A stretch of DNA of 64,000 nucleotides from Vulcanimicrobiota bacterium (GTDB lineage: Bacteria; Vulcanimicrobiota; Vulcanimicrobiia; Vulcanimicrobiales; Vulcanimicrobiaceae): assembly GCA_027452165.1 (NCBI GenBank), contig DAIDGX010000022.1:1-64000 (forward strand). Reading direction: 5' to 3'. The stretch's first letter is position 1, and each line of letters starts with the position of its first letter. The notes below the pieces were generated by a model that was not told the DNA's origin, did no database searches, and saw nothing but the letters and a program-made list of their open reading frames with translations. This document shows positions 7,678 through 16,623 of the stretch, piece by piece. Both the position numbers and the translations under genes were made by a program.

Positions 7678-8843
7678 CAGCCAAGGCGTGCGAGCGCGCG
7701 CTCCACGACCGCAAGGGCGTTGCCGTTGCGGTAAGTCCGTTCAACATACGCTCGCCCTTGACGGCCGAGCCTCGCGCGCGTCGCGGGGGCGAGTTCGTCC
7801 AGGCAGGCTGCGAAAGTGCGCGCGTCGCGATACCACAGGCCCGCATTCGCACGCGTCGATTGTTGGACGAGCACGCTGTTCCAACCGTTGACGAGCGAGG
7901 CACGTCCAGCACCCCACGCCTCAAGCAGGGCGATGCACAGGCTCTCGTGATAGCTTGGCATGACAAAAAGCGAGCTTTGGCCGAGCAGTCGCCATTTTTC
8001 ATTCTCGGAGACTGGACCGGTGTAACGAATGCCGTCGGCAAACGCCGTAGCTTCGTGCCCAGGTCCAGCGAGGACCAAACGCCAGGATGACTGTGGTCGT
8101 GCGGCGCGATACGCACCGAACGTCTCGATGAGATTTGCCACGCCCTTCGATTCGTCGATGCGGCCGAGGTAGAGCATCGTTGGTTCGAGCGCCGTGTCCT
8201 CGGGTGTGGCTTCGGGGAAATCCCGGGCCACCGACGGCCGTATCACTTCGCCGTCGATCGTCTGGCGGCGAAACAATCCCTGGAGCATCGCCTTCGACTC
8301 ATCGGTCGCAAAGGCGAACGCGCGCACGGACTCAAACAGCTGGCGCCATGCCGGAAGATAGATTGGCCACTCGTCGTGGGCTAGCGGGATAAGCATCGCC
8401 CGATTGCGCACGAGCGGAAGCCCAAAATATGTGGTCGCGTAGAGATACGATACGAAGATGAATGCATCAAACGAATCATCCTCCACGAGAAAGCGAAGCA
8501 GCGGCGTCGAAAGGGGACCTTGCGCTCGTAGCCACGCCTCCTGTTCATCTTGTGTTGAGGAACCGATGCGATAGCGCAAGTGACGCGAAAGACGATTGAA
8601 CGCGACGACGTCACGTGGGGAATCGACCGCGAAGCGCCGTACGGCGACGTCGTCGATGCGTCCGGGTCCAGGTGGAAAATCGTTTGCCCAAGTCAGATAG
8701 CTTTGCGCGCACGTGGTTACGATCTCGACGTCATGGCGCTCTTGTAGATCGCGTGCGAGTCGCAGTGCAAATGCTTCGGAGCCACCAAGTGCTCGCTCTC
8801 CGCAGCGCGGGACCACGATGCCGATGCGCTTCGCCTTCATCAC
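7674..8843 (-). CDS. GT4-type glycosyltransferase
   Basis: A 389-residue GT-B fold glycosyltransferase of the GT4 type. The N-terminal domain opens with RIGIVVPRCG and GGSEAFALRLARDL. The C-terminal nucleotide-sugar domain has MLYLGRIDESKGV. It also has the retaining-GT pattern S-x-H-E-S-L-C-I-A-L-L-E-A-W-G (E-x6-E). Its stop overlaps the stop of the convergent methyltransferase gene by 4 bases. Its ATG overlaps the upstream double glycosyltransferase by 4 bases, so it is the last gene of the leftward operon starting at 11415. Confidence 0.9.
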   Translation of the reverse strand: MMKAKRIGIVVPRCGERALGGSEAFALRLARDLQERHDVEIVTTCAQSYLTWANDFPPGPGRIDDVAVRRFAVDSPRDVVAFNRLSRHLRYRIGSSTQDEQEAWLRAQGPLSTPLLRFLVEDDSFDAFIFVSYLYATTYFGLPLVRNRAMLIPLAHDEWPIYLPAWRQLFESVRAFAFATDESKAMLQGLFRRQTIDGEVIRPSVARDFPEATPEDTALEPTMLYLGRIDESKGVANLIETFGAYRAARPQSSWRLVLAGPGHEATAFADGIRYTGPVSENEKWRLLGQSSLFVMPSYHESLCIALLEAWGAGRASLVNGWNSVLVQQSTRANAGLWYRDARTFAACLDELAPATRARLGRQGRAYVERTYRNGNALAVVERALARLGC

Positions 8844-11032
8844 GCATCACCAAGGGCGGCTTCGAGTACGTCAAGCGATGCGCTCGCCGAGAGTTCGGCG
8901 ACGCGCCGACGTTGACCGGCGATCACGGTGGCGCGAACCTCAGGGTCCGATATGAGGACTTTCCAGAGGGCTGCAAGCTCAATGCGCGGCGCCGGATGGA
9001 CCAACACGCCGCAGCCACGCATGAGCGATTGCGTATATTCGTTTGACGTCGCGCAGACCGGAAGGTCAAACGCCAGCGCATCGACCAACGCCTCGCCCGT
9101 GTCCAGCCAGGATCGATTGCAAACGAAGATACGGGCGCTGCGATAGAATGCGGCTAACGCGGGCGTGGAAACGACGCCGGGAAGAAAGACTCGATGTTCG
9201 AGTTGCACGGACTCGATCGCGCGGTGTAATTTCTCCGCATAGTCGGGATCGACGATCGGGCCGACCATCGCCAGGCGCGCGTCGAAATCAAAAGTGAGAT
9301 AATTCTCGAACGTCTCAAATATCTCGAGCAATCCGCTTGATGAGTCCACGGTACCCGCGTATAAAACAAGATTTGCTCCTTGTAATGCGCGGAGCATTGC
9401 TTGATCCGGCGCGATATTCCAGGCGACGTCGTCGAATGCGGGTGGAAGCACCGTGGCGGGGATGCCGGCGGAGGCGAACGCGCGCTGTGTCGGTTCGTTG
9501 AGTGCAAGGACCGCCCGAGCGCGATGCGCGGCTTGCATGAGTTGCGCGAGCTGTGCCTCTGCCGTTACGAGGATGTCGGAGCCGGTCAGGTCCGGCGGCA
9601 GGCCGCCCGTGGCATAGGCGATGCGCACGGCGTCGGGTGCAACGTCGAGTGTATCGCGTACGAGGCCGCCCAAGCGTGGGTCTCGCTCGCGTGCGGTGAC
9701 GACCGATACGCGACCGCGTTCGCGCAGCGCCGCATCGAAACGTAGCGCCGCCTTAGTCAGCGCGTCACCGTATTGAGCGTGGCCGAGTGCGTGCACGACC
9801 GGTCGTTTGCCTGTGCTATCGGATGGCGACCGATCGATCAGTGCGCTTTCGAATCGATCGATGACGCGGGACCAACTGGCATGCTGCGCTATCCAGGCTG
9901 CGGCGCGCTCGCCGCGCGCGCTCAGCTCGGCGTCGTCGGCTCGCGCGATCTCGTGCAGCACGCGCTGCCACTCGGCAACACCCGTGGCAAGCCAACCCGC
10001 CCCCGTCTCACGCATCGGGAGTGCCGTCGCTAAGCAATCCCCATGAGCGACCGTTGGGCGCCCGTACGACCATGCCTCGACCAACACGCGGGAATAACTT
10101 TCGTTGGCACTTGGTTGGGCGAGCGCGCGCGCTGATGCGAGAAGGCGCGCCTTGTCGTCATCGCTCACCCTGCCCAAAGCGATCACGCTTGGGGACTGTT
10201 CGCGTTCGGTTCCCTCGCCCGCGATGACGAGTTGGAGCGTCGAGTCGGGATCGAGTGCGCGGAACCGCTGATAGGCATCAAGCAGAAGCGAAAGGCCCTT
10301 CTGGTCCCGATTTTTGCCAAGGAAAAGCACGTACGGCGTCGTCTCCGGAACGAAGCCGAGGATCGGTGAACGCGATGTAACCGTGCGTGGTGCATCGACC
10401 GCGGAACCGGTTACCACGGCGCGCCGGTCAATGCTTGGCCCGTAGAGGCGGCGCGCGAGCTCGTATTCGCCCACGCTATTGAAGAGGAGGAGTGGCGCGG
10501 CGCGCATCATCGCAGCGACCGGTTCGAGATAGGCGTACGGCTCGTCGTGCAAACAGGGAACGATGGCGCTGCGGGTGCGTGGAATATGCCAACCGCGTAA
10601 CGTAGTGCCATACAGATATGGCAGAAAGAGGATCCGATCGTAATCGGCTGCGTTGCGTGCGAGTTCGGCCAAGAGTGCCGTCGAATTGATATTATGCTGC
10701 ACGTATGCAGCTTCGGTGGCTTCGTCCGCTACGCGTAAGCCCGCAGTGCATGCGTCGTGCGGCGTGGCGAGGATCGCGCGGTTGATCTCGCGGAACGCTC
10801 CGGTGTTGGTGTGGTCAACGCGAAACCGGGCGACTCGAATGGCCCGATCGCGGCTGATGCCAGGCGCGAGTACGTTGCGATTCCACGGCGCGCTCCAGCT
10901 TGGCGCGCACGTCGTCAGCACCGTGACATCGTGACCGCGCTCGGCAAGCCGGTCGGCGAGATCCACAGCGAGGCGCTCGGCGCCGCCCAAAAGGTCGCGT
11001 CCGAACCATGGTGTGACAAGGCCGATCCTCAC
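8840..11032 (-). CDS. Double-domain GT4 glycosyltransferase
   Basis: A 730-residue fusion of two GT-B glycosyltransferase units. Unit 1 (about 1-395) has GLVTPWFGRDLLGGAERLA at the N-terminus, VLFLGKNRDQKGL and the donor-site pattern NESYSRVLVEAWSYGRP. Unit 2 (about 410-730) has VLYAGTVDSSSG, a VFLPGVV loop and TGEALVDALAFDLPV. It is more divergent at the N-terminal half. Such fusions can add two sugars in a row or pair an active with an acceptor-binding unit. The start and stop both overlap neighbours by 4 bases, which shows tight translational coupling. Confidence 0.88.
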   Translation of the reverse strand: MRIGLVTPWFGRDLLGGAERLAVDLADRLAERGHDVTVLTTCAPSWSAPWNRNVLAPGISRDRAIRVARFRVDHTNTGAFREINRAILATPHDACTAGLRVADEATEAAYVQHNINSTALLAELARNAADYDRILFLPYLYGTTLRGWHIPRTRSAIVPCLHDEPYAYLEPVAAMMRAAPLLLFNSVGEYELARRLYGPSIDRRAVVTGSAVDAPRTVTSRSPILGFVPETTPYVLFLGKNRDQKGLSLLLDAYQRFRALDPDSTLQLVIAGEGTEREQSPSVIALGRVSDDDKARLLASARALAQPSANESYSRVLVEAWSYGRPTVAHGDCLATALPMRETGAGWLATGVAEWQRVLHEIARADDAELSARGERAAAWIAQHASWSRVIDRFESALIDRSPSDSTGKRPVVHALGHAQYGDALTKAALRFDAALRERGRVSVVTARERDPRLGGLVRDTLDVAPDAVRIAYATGGLPPDLTGSDILVTAEAQLAQLMQAAHRARAVLALNEPTQRAFASAGIPATVLPPAFDDVAWNIAPDQAMLRALQGANLVLYAGTVDSSSGLLEIFETFENYLTFDFDARLAMVGPIVDPDYAEKLHRAIESVQLEHRVFLPGVVSTPALAAFYRSARIFVCNRSWLDTGEALVDALAFDLPVCATSNEYTQSLMRGCGVLVHPAPRIELAALWKVLISDPEVRATVIAGQRRRVAELSASASLDVLEAALGDA

Positions 11033-11415
11033 GACGTGCGCGATTGCCCGGTTTTGAGGCGGTCGAGTTCTTCGGCGAGCCGAACGTTGAGGCGCATGGA
11101 CTTGCGCAGGGCTTCGATCAAGGCGGCATTGACATTGCGCTGATCGCGAAGAATATACGCGAGTGCGCGTAGGATCAGACCTTGGAAAGGCTGCAAGCGG
11201 CGTACCATTGGGGATTTGCCGAGCGAGGTTCGCACCGCGGACGCGGACTCAGCCGCTTGTAGTGCCTCTTCCATGCCGGCGACGAGCGTCGTTATGTCAG
11301 CCTCAATCGACCCCGCCGACGATACAAGCGAAGCGGCGAAATTCCCGCCTATTTGCTCGTGGACTTTGGCCATGAGTGCGGTTACGTCGAGATCTCGATT
11401 GCCGTCGTCGATCAT
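11029..11415 (-). CDS. Small helical protein of the glycosyltransferase operon
   Basis: A 128-residue protein that I cannot assign to a family. It has no signal peptide or membrane segment. It opens with DLDVTALMAKVHEQIGG, a pattern I associate with small helical N-terminal modules near polysaccharide glycosyltransferases. It ends in amphipathic helices (NVRLAEELDRLKT). It is the first gene of the leftward operon, and its stop overlaps the double glycosyltransferase start by 4 bases (ATGA). A helper or oligomerisation role for the downstream enzymes is possible but unproven. Confidence 0.6.
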   Translation of the reverse strand: MIDDGNRDLDVTALMAKVHEQIGGNFAASLVSSAGSIEADITTLVAGMEEALQAAESASAVRTSLGKSPMVRRLQPFQGLILRALAYILRDQRNVNAALIEALRKSMRLNVRLAEELDRLKTGQSRTS

Positions 11416-11471
11416 CGGGCGTTAGTTGGTCGTGGGGACGAAAAGCCCCCGCCGGTGTCGAACGGGTTGTG

Positions 11472-12536
11472 ATGCCACCTCGTATCGCGCGCATTCTGGG
11501 CGCCATTACCTGCGCGCTCGCGCTCGCCGCGTGCGGCGGCGGCGGGAGCGGACCCGGCGTCGTGTTGCCGTCCGCGTCGGCCGCGCCCACGCCCACGCCG
11601 CAGACGCCGCCCACGCCGGGCAGCAGCGGGTCCGCGCAGTTCGTCGGCTACTATCTCGGGTGGGATAGCGGTGGGTCGAACGTCATCCCTAGCGGCATGA
11701 CGGCGGTCAACGTGATGCCGGGGTTCGTGAACGACGGCAGTACCGACGGAAGCCCGGGATGCACGAGCGCGGCGGCGGGACACGTCGTTTCGATGGGCGA
11801 CATTACACAAGGTTTCACCACCGCAGGCGATATCGCCGCGCTGCATGCCCGTGGTATCAAAGCGCTGCTAACGCTCGGCGGATCGAGTCCTTCCTGCGCG
11901 TTTCTCTTCGACGGCAACACGGCAGGTTTCGTGAGCAATCTACACTCGTTGTTTGCGACCATGGGCTTCGACGGGGTTGATTTCGACGATGAAACCGAAC
12001 TCAACACCGCGACGCGTACCGCGCATTTGGTTGCGATGATCGCAGCCGTCCACCAAGCTATGCCGAACGCGTTGATAACGCTTGCCGTCTTTGATACGAC
12101 GCAAGGCGTGGGCGACGGAACCGTTCTCAGCGCGACCGATCCCATCACGGGTGAGCCGCTTGCCGGCGATATCAGTTGGATCAACGTGATGACCTATCTC
12201 GGCAACGACGTTGCGACGACCGAATGTGACGTGGCCGATTACGTGCTCGGCGTGCCGGGGTATTCGAGCCCTTTCCCGGCGTCGAAGACGCTGGTGGGAA
12301 CCGACATTGCGGGGGACCCGGGCGTCGCCATTCCAACCGGCGCCACGCTGCAAACGCTCGGCGCGTTTGCGCACCACGGCTTCACCACGGGTGCATGCCC
12401 GAACAATAGCAACCCAAACGCTGTGGTTCCGCCGCTCGGCGGGGTGATGTTGTGGTACATCAATCCGCCGTCCGGAGGGGTCGCGGGCGCAACTCCCGCC
12501 CAGATTCAGGCGATCGAAACGGGTCTCTCCATGTGA
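11472..12536 (+). CDS. GH18-like lipoprotein (chitinase-type fold)
   Basis: A 354-residue predicted lipoprotein. The signal ends in the lipobox LALAAC (Cys21), followed by a Gly run and a Pro/Thr/Ala-rich linker to about residue 50. The rest fits a family GH18 TIM barrel. It has the strand-3 motif ALLTLGG (131-137) and the catalytic DGxDxDxE pattern as D167-G-V-D-F-D-D-E174. It also has a late WYINPP strand. All catalytic acids of GH18 are present, so it may hydrolyse chitin- or peptidoglycan-like beta-1,4-GlcNAc glycans; the substrate is not known. ATG 11472 is preceded by an in-frame GTG (11469) that could also serve. The gene runs divergently from the glycosyltransferase operon. Confidence 0.82.
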   Translation: MPPRIARILGAITCALALAACGGGGSGPGVVLPSASAAPTPTPQTPPTPGSSGSAQFVGYYLGWDSGGSNVIPSGMTAVNVMPGFVNDGSTDGSPGCTSAAAGHVVSMGDITQGFTTAGDIAALHARGIKALLTLGGSSPSCAFLFDGNTAGFVSNLHSLFATMGFDGVDFDDETELNTATRTAHLVAMIAAVHQAMPNALITLAVFDTTQGVGDGTVLSATDPITGEPLAGDISWINVMTYLGNDVATTECDVADYVLGVPGYSSPFPASKTLVGTDIAGDPGVAIPTGATLQTLGAFAHHGFTTGACPNNSNPNAVVPPLGGVMLWYINPPSGGVAGATPAQIQAIETGLSM

Positions 12537-12558
12537 GCGTGGCCCGCTCGATGGCTCC

Positions 12559-13677
12559 TTAGAAGCCGACTCGAGGGAAGGCGACGAGATGCGACACATT
12601 CCCGCGATCGCAATGAACGAATGCGGTTTTTCCGGTCGCGGAGAAGCCTTCATAGAACGAGCAGCCCGTTGCGACCGATTCGACAATGGCATCGCTACGA
12701 AGATCGACGGCAAAGAGTGTTCCGTCACGCAATCCGACGTAGGCAACGCTGCGATCGTCGCCGATGTAACGCACGTGGCTCGCGTACGATGCAATCTTCA
12801 CGGGTCGCGATGCCGGCGCGAGCGCCTGGACGTACAGACCGTCGCTGCGCTCGACGAAGATTTTTCCGTCTAAGGGGCCCCCGACCCAGCGGCCGTCGAT
12901 GGCGAGGTGCTTCGGCGCGCCCCCGTCGTTGAGATCGATCTCGTCAAGACGCCCGTTGATCACGGCGATGGCGATCGCGTGCTCGACGCTGACGGCGCCG
13001 GCGATAACCGCGCCATGTACCGCGACCGAACGCGCCGTTTGCAAATCGAGTCCTTTGATCCCGCCGGCGACGACCGTGAACCACAGGTAGCGTCCGTCAT
13101 CTCCGACGAGCTCGTTGACGTCGGTTGCGTAGCCGACGGCATGTCCGTTCGATGCGTCGAGCACGAGCGCGCCGGTATGCCTGCCGATGCCGAAGATCAA
13201 GACGCCATCCGCTCCGAGGCGCTCGGCATCTGACTCGTAGATTGGGCCGAGCGACCGGCGCCACCGCAGGCGCCCTTCGCCGGAGAAGCCTTCGACCGTG
13301 CCCGACCGGAAGACCGCGACGATGTCGGAGGCAGAACCCACGAGCAGCGGCGTTTCCAAGAAGCTCCGCCGGGCGATCGGCCTTCCGGTTCGCGCGTCAA
13401 TCCATACCGCGCCATGCGTCACGGGAACCGCAAGCGCACGCCCTGCAAGGGCGGGCGCACCCGCAGCCTGCAGGCTCGAGGTCCAGCGCGCGAGCCCCGT
13501 CGCCGCGTCGAGCGCCACCGGGCGACCGTCGCGCAAGGCGTAGATCGTTCCGGGGGCTTCGGCGATCCACTGATCCGCGGTCCGCGAGTCAACCGCGGCG
13601 CTCCAGAGCGGCGCTCTGGGCGCGGGCAGCATCGCGGTGAGAGCGACGAACGCGAGCACAGCTCCAAGCGTCTTCAT
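12559..13677 (-). CDS. Exported PQQ-like beta-propeller protein
   Basis: A 372-residue exported protein. The start at ATG 13677 is set by AGGA five bases upstream and gives a clean signal peptide (MKTLGAVLAFVALTAML). The mature part has repeated tryptophan-docking-like blade motifs, such as GTIYALRDGRPVALDAATG and DGTLFAVDL. These are typical of PQQ/quinoprotein-like WD propellers. There is no clear enzyme motif, so it may be a scaffold like BamB or a binding protein. A Cys pair near the C-terminus (GCSFYEG, HCDRG) could form a disulfide. It converges with the GH18 gene. Confidence 0.75.
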   Translation of the reverse strand: MKTLGAVLAFVALTAMLPAPRAPLWSAAVDSRTADQWIAEAPGTIYALRDGRPVALDAATGLARWTSSLQAAGAPALAGRALAVPVTHGAVWIDARTGRPIARRSFLETPLLVGSASDIVAVFRSGTVEGFSGEGRLRWRRSLGPIYESDAERLGADGVLIFGIGRHTGALVLDASNGHAVGYATDVNELVGDDGRYLWFTVVAGGIKGLDLQTARSVAVHGAVIAGAVSVEHAIAIAVINGRLDEIDLNDGGAPKHLAIDGRWVGGPLDGKIFVERSDGLYVQALAPASRPVKIASYASHVRYIGDDRSVAYVGLRDGTLFAVDLRSDAIVESVATGCSFYEGFSATGKTAFVHCDRGNVSHLVAFPRVGF

Positions 13678-13735
13678 GAGTCCTGTTCGTTCGAGGTTGC
13701 CAGGTACGACATCTGCCAAACGCCGGTGTCGCGCG

Positions 13736-14605
13736 TCAACTCGCTGCGCGCAGTAAGCTCATCAGACGTTGCAACGCGCGGCCAGGTGGTTGTTTCGCGC
13801 GCGAGACGAGCCATGGGGTGAAGCGGTAGCGCGAGCCACCGACGTAGTCGAGTTCGCAAAGACTTCCACGCACGAGCTCTTTGTCAACCAGGTAGCGAGG
13901 CATCCAGCCGAAGCCCAGCCCCATCTGCAGCGCGGCGTTTTTGGCGGCGAAGTCGGAGAGATTGTACACGCGCTCGCCGCCAAACTGCTGGTCTTTGCCC
14001 ATACCTGACGAGTCCTGAACCGTCAACTCCACGTGCCGCTGCAACTCGGCAAGTGCAACGCGCGGGCGTCGCGCGAGGGGATGGTCAGCCGCGACGCAGA
14101 GCACGCACTCGATCTCCGGCAACGCCTCCACGGCAAGGCCGGGACGCGGTTCGAAATCTTTGACGAGCATCAGGTCGGCCTCGTCCATTTCGAAACGCTG
14201 CTGCACGCCGCCTAAAAATTCGACCGCCAACTGCACGCGCGTCGGAATGCCTTCCCCGGCAAGCGTTTTGAGTGAGGCGAGCATGTGATGCAGCGGCAGA
14301 ATCCCGTCGAGCACCACCTCGAGCCGTGCCTCCCAGCCCTGCGCGAACTGCCGCGCCAACGCCTCAATGCGCTGCGCGTGGTCGAGCAAGGCGCGCCCCT
14401 CCGTCACGACCGCCTCGCCCGCGGGTGTCAGCCGGATGCGGTAGCCACCGCGATCGACGAGCGCAATACCCAAGCGCGCCTCAAGCGCCTTCACCTGATA
14501 GCTCACCGCGGATTGCGTCTTCCCGAGCGACTCCGCGGCGCGCCCAAGGCTTCCGAGGCGGATCACCGCGTCCAGCGCCTCCAGGGCATCGAGTTCGAGC
14601 TTCAC
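13736..14605 (-). CDS. LysR-family transcriptional regulator
   Basis: A 289-residue LysR-type regulator. The winged HTH is at about residues 2-62 (LDALEALDAVIRLGSLGRAA, then KTQSAVSYQVKALE). The effector-binding domain follows. The GTG start at 14605 follows AAGGAG at ideal spacing. An upstream ATG (14638) would add residues with no matching ribosome-binding site. It is divergent from the 4-hydroxyphenylpyruvate dioxygenase operon, the classic arrangement for a LysR protein controlling its neighbour. The inducer could be tyrosine, hydroxyphenylpyruvate or homogentisate, but this is inference. Confidence 0.92.
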   Translation of the reverse strand: MKLELDALEALDAVIRLGSLGRAAESLGKTQSAVSYQVKALEARLGIALVDRGGYRIRLTPAGEAVVTEGRALLDHAQRIEALARQFAQGWEARLEVVLDGILPLHHMLASLKTLAGEGIPTRVQLAVEFLGGVQQRFEMDEADLMLVKDFEPRPGLAVEALPEIECVLCVAADHPLARRPRVALAELQRHVELTVQDSSGMGKDQQFGGERVYNLSDFAAKNAALQMGLGFGWMPRYLVDKELVRGSLCELDYVGGSRYRFTPWLVSRAKQPPGRALQRLMSLLRAAS

Positions 14606-14679
14606 CGTAAACTCCTTGAAAAAAATCGATGATGACATGCGATTTTCTCCGCTTTTCTTGATTGTTCCGCTGGACTACA

Positions 14680-14696
14680 GTAGGCCTAGCACCTAC
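14680..14696. promoter_or_regulatory. Candidate LysR operator dyad
   Basis: A perfect 5-base dyad, GTAGG-N7-CCTAC, sits between the divergent LysR gene and the dioxygenase gene, about 17 bases upstream of the latter's start. LysR proteins usually bind imperfect dyads of about 15 bases. The position so close to the ribosome-binding site is more fitting for repression or autoregulation than for activation. Only the symmetry is seen; binding is inferred. Confidence 0.35.
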
Positions 14697-14712
14697 CCGA
14701 AGGAGCGGTCAC

Positions 14713-15747
14713 GTGAGCACTTCCAACCCGTTGAACCTGCGCGGCATCGAGTTCACCGAATTCTGCGGACCCACGACGGGCCGGATCGAGGAGCTTTTGT
14801 GCGCATTCGGGTTCTCGCGGACGCGCCGCCATCCGCATAAAGCGATCGACGTGCTGCAGCAAAACGACATCCACATGCTGCTGAACGCCGAGCGTGCAGG
14901 GCACGCCGCGAGCTTTGCGCAGGCGCACGGACCGTCGATGTCTTCGATGGGATGGCGTGTTGATGATGCGGCGTTCGCGCGCGACGAAGCGGTGCGGCGT
15001 GGAGCGCGTCCGGCAGATCCCAAGGCGTGCGATCTTCCCTATCCCGCCATCTACGGCATCGGTGAGAGCCTCATCTACTTCATCGAACGCTTCGGCGAAC
15101 GGGGGACGATCTGGGAGAACGACTTCGCGCTCGCCGAGACGCCGCGCATCGAAAACGAGAAGGGCTTTCTGCGCGTCGATCACCTTACCAACAACGTCCC
15201 GGCCGGGCACATGCAGCGGTGGGCCGACTTTTACAAGCACATTTTCGGCTTTACCGAGGTGCGTTATTTCGATATCAGCGGGGTAAAGACGGGCCTCACC
15301 TCGTACGCGCTGCGTTCGCCTGATGGGAGCTTCTGCATCCCGATCAACGAACCGAAATCCGATAAGGATCAAATCGCCGAATACCTGCGCGAATATAACG
15401 GCCCGGGCGTGCAGCACATCGCCTTCCTTACACGCGATATCCTCAACTCGCTCGATCGTCTGCAGGGCAGTGGCATCCAGACGCTCGCCATCGACGACGA
15501 GTACTATGCCGACGTTTTTGCGCGGGTTCCGGGCGTCAAGGAAGATCGCGGGCGCATCCGCGCGCACAACGTGCTGCTCGACGGCGACGAGAACGGGTAT
15601 CTTTTGCAGATATTTACGAAAAACCTGATCGGCCCGATTTTCATCGAGATCATCCAGCGCGAGAACAACCTCTCGTTCGGCGAGGGCAACTTCGGCGCGC
15701 TCTTCCGCAGCATCGAAAAAGACCAAGAACTGCGCGGGGTGCTCTAA
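14713..15747 (+). CDS. hpd: 4-hydroxyphenylpyruvate dioxygenase
   Basis: A 344-residue two-VOC-domain non-heme Fe(II) enzyme that turns 4-hydroxyphenylpyruvate into homogentisate in tyrosine breakdown. The three iron ligands are in place: H157 (RVDHLTNNV), H235 (VQHIAFLT) and E312 (FIEIIQR). The length matches bacterial members. The GTG start follows GAAGGAG. It is divergent from the LysR regulator and two bases before another VOC-fold gene. No homogentisate dioxygenase, maleylacetoacetate isomerase or fumarylacetoacetase lies in the window, so the rest of the pathway must be elsewhere, or homogentisate has another use (pigment, quinone). Confidence 0.95.
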   Translation: MSTSNPLNLRGIEFTEFCGPTTGRIEELLCAFGFSRTRRHPHKAIDVLQQNDIHMLLNAERAGHAASFAQAHGPSMSSMGWRVDDAAFARDEAVRRGARPADPKACDLPYPAIYGIGESLIYFIERFGERGTIWENDFALAETPRIENEKGFLRVDHLTNNVPAGHMQRWADFYKHIFGFTEVRYFDISGVKTGLTSYALRSPDGSFCIPINEPKSDKDQIAEYLREYNGPGVQHIAFLTRDILNSLDRLQGSGIQTLAIDDEYYADVFARVPGVKEDRGRIRAHNVLLDGDENGYLLQIFTKNLIGPIFIEIIQRENNLSFGEGNFGALFRSIEKDQELRGVL

Positions 15748-15749
15748 CA

Positions 15750-16304
15750 ATGCTGCAAGGTATCCATCACGTCGCCTATCGTTGCCGCGATGCGCGGGAG
15801 ACCGTCGAATTCTACAAAGAGACGCTTGGTATGGCGTTTTTGCTCGCCATCTCCGAAGATCGCGTGCCCTCAACCAAAGAGCCCGATCCCTACATGCACG
15901 TGTTTCTCGACGCCGGTAACGGCAATGTGCTCGCCTTCTTCGAAATTCCGAACTCGCCGCCCATGGGCCGGGATCCAAACACGCCCGCATGGGTGCAACA
16001 CATCGCCTTCAAGGTTGACGATGTCGCGACGCTCGAGCGCGTAAAGCAACGCCTCGAAGCGCGCGGCCTTGCGGTGCTCGGCCCCGTCAATCACGAGATA
16101 TTCCAATCGATCTACTTCCACGACCCAAACGGTCATCGCATCGAACTCGCGGCAAATACCGCGGTTCCCAGCGTGCTCGAACGTTTGCATGCGATCGCGC
16201 CCGAGATGCTCGCCGAGTGGACGCAGAAGAAGAGCACCGTTCGTCAGGCCGCCTGGCTGCACGAACACGAATTCGCAAACGAGCGCACCGCGGTAGCTCC
16301 CTAG
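15750..16304 (+). CDS. VOC-family dioxygenase/glyoxalase-like protein
   Basis: A 184-residue vicinal-oxygen-chelate protein. Two beta-alpha-beta-beta-beta halves are visible. Likely metal ligands are the His of GIHHVAYRC, the His of VQHIAFKV and the Glu of GHRIELAA. It starts two bases after the dioxygenase stop, so the two are clearly co-transcribed. It may be a ring-cleavage or isomerase-type enzyme acting on a product of hydroxyphenylpyruvate metabolism. The exact reaction cannot be read. The C-terminal 40 residues are a helical extension. Confidence 0.82.
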   Translation: MLQGIHHVAYRCRDARETVEFYKETLGMAFLLAISEDRVPSTKEPDPYMHVFLDAGNGNVLAFFEIPNSPPMGRDPNTPAWVQHIAFKVDDVATLERVKQRLEARGLAVLGPVNHEIFQSIYFHDPNGHRIELAANTAVPSVLERLHAIAPEMLAEWTQKKSTVRQAAWLHEHEFANERTAVAP

Positions 16305-16312
16305 TGCGCGAG

Positions 16313-16331
16313 GGCGGCCATGAATGCCGCC
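16313..16331 (+). terminator. Hairpin after the hpd operon
   Basis: GGCGGC and GCCGCC form a perfect 6-base stem around a 7-base loop, starting 8 bases after the stop of the VOC gene. There is no clear T-run after it (it is followed by TCGTCATATATA), so it may be a weak intrinsic terminator or just protect the 3' end. Confidence 0.4.
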
Positions 16332-16623
16332 TCGTCATATATATGCATTCTGTCACTCTGGTTGCCGAGACGCGGTTGCGATTTTACGCGCATTCGCGCA
16401 GGGGCTTCTTTGTGTTGTCAGAACTAGCAAAGAGCGGTATCGCTTAACGCATACAATCGTGGCGATGACGCGCAAAAACATCGCGGATCTCAGGTGTGGG
16501 CATTCGGAATAAGCTAGCAGTGCATATGCTCGGCTCGTCTCGTCTCTAATTCTCCATTGGGTTCGTAAGTGGACGCGCGTATTCGATACGTTTGTTTACT
16601 CGACTTTCAACAAGGAGTTCTTC
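16332..16623 (+). promoter_or_regulatory. Leader and promoter region of the peptide operon
   Basis: About 290 bases without a convincing gene, less GC-rich than the surroundings. It precedes the small peptide gene and must hold that operon's promoter. One weak candidate is TTGGGT (16557-16562) and TATTCG (16580-16585), spaced 17 bases. Another is TTGTCA (16415-16420) with a poor -10 at about 16438. The last bases carry AAGGAG seven bases before the peptide ATG. The extra length leaves room for regulation, but no repeat or clear operator is seen. Confidence 0.4.

Noticed and set aside
14658-14681. TTGATT and TACAGT as a promoter for hpd
   Set aside because: The spacing is only 12 bases, too short for a normal sigma-70 promoter.
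14686-15990. 434-codon open frame on the minus strand
   Set aside because: Antisense to the clear 4-hydroxyphenylpyruvate dioxygenase; explained by high GC content.
16320-16427. 35-codon frame upstream of the peptide gene, with four cysteines
   Set aside because: Its start lies in the loop of the hairpin after the hpd operon, and the composition is not leader-like. Judged chance, though not excluded.
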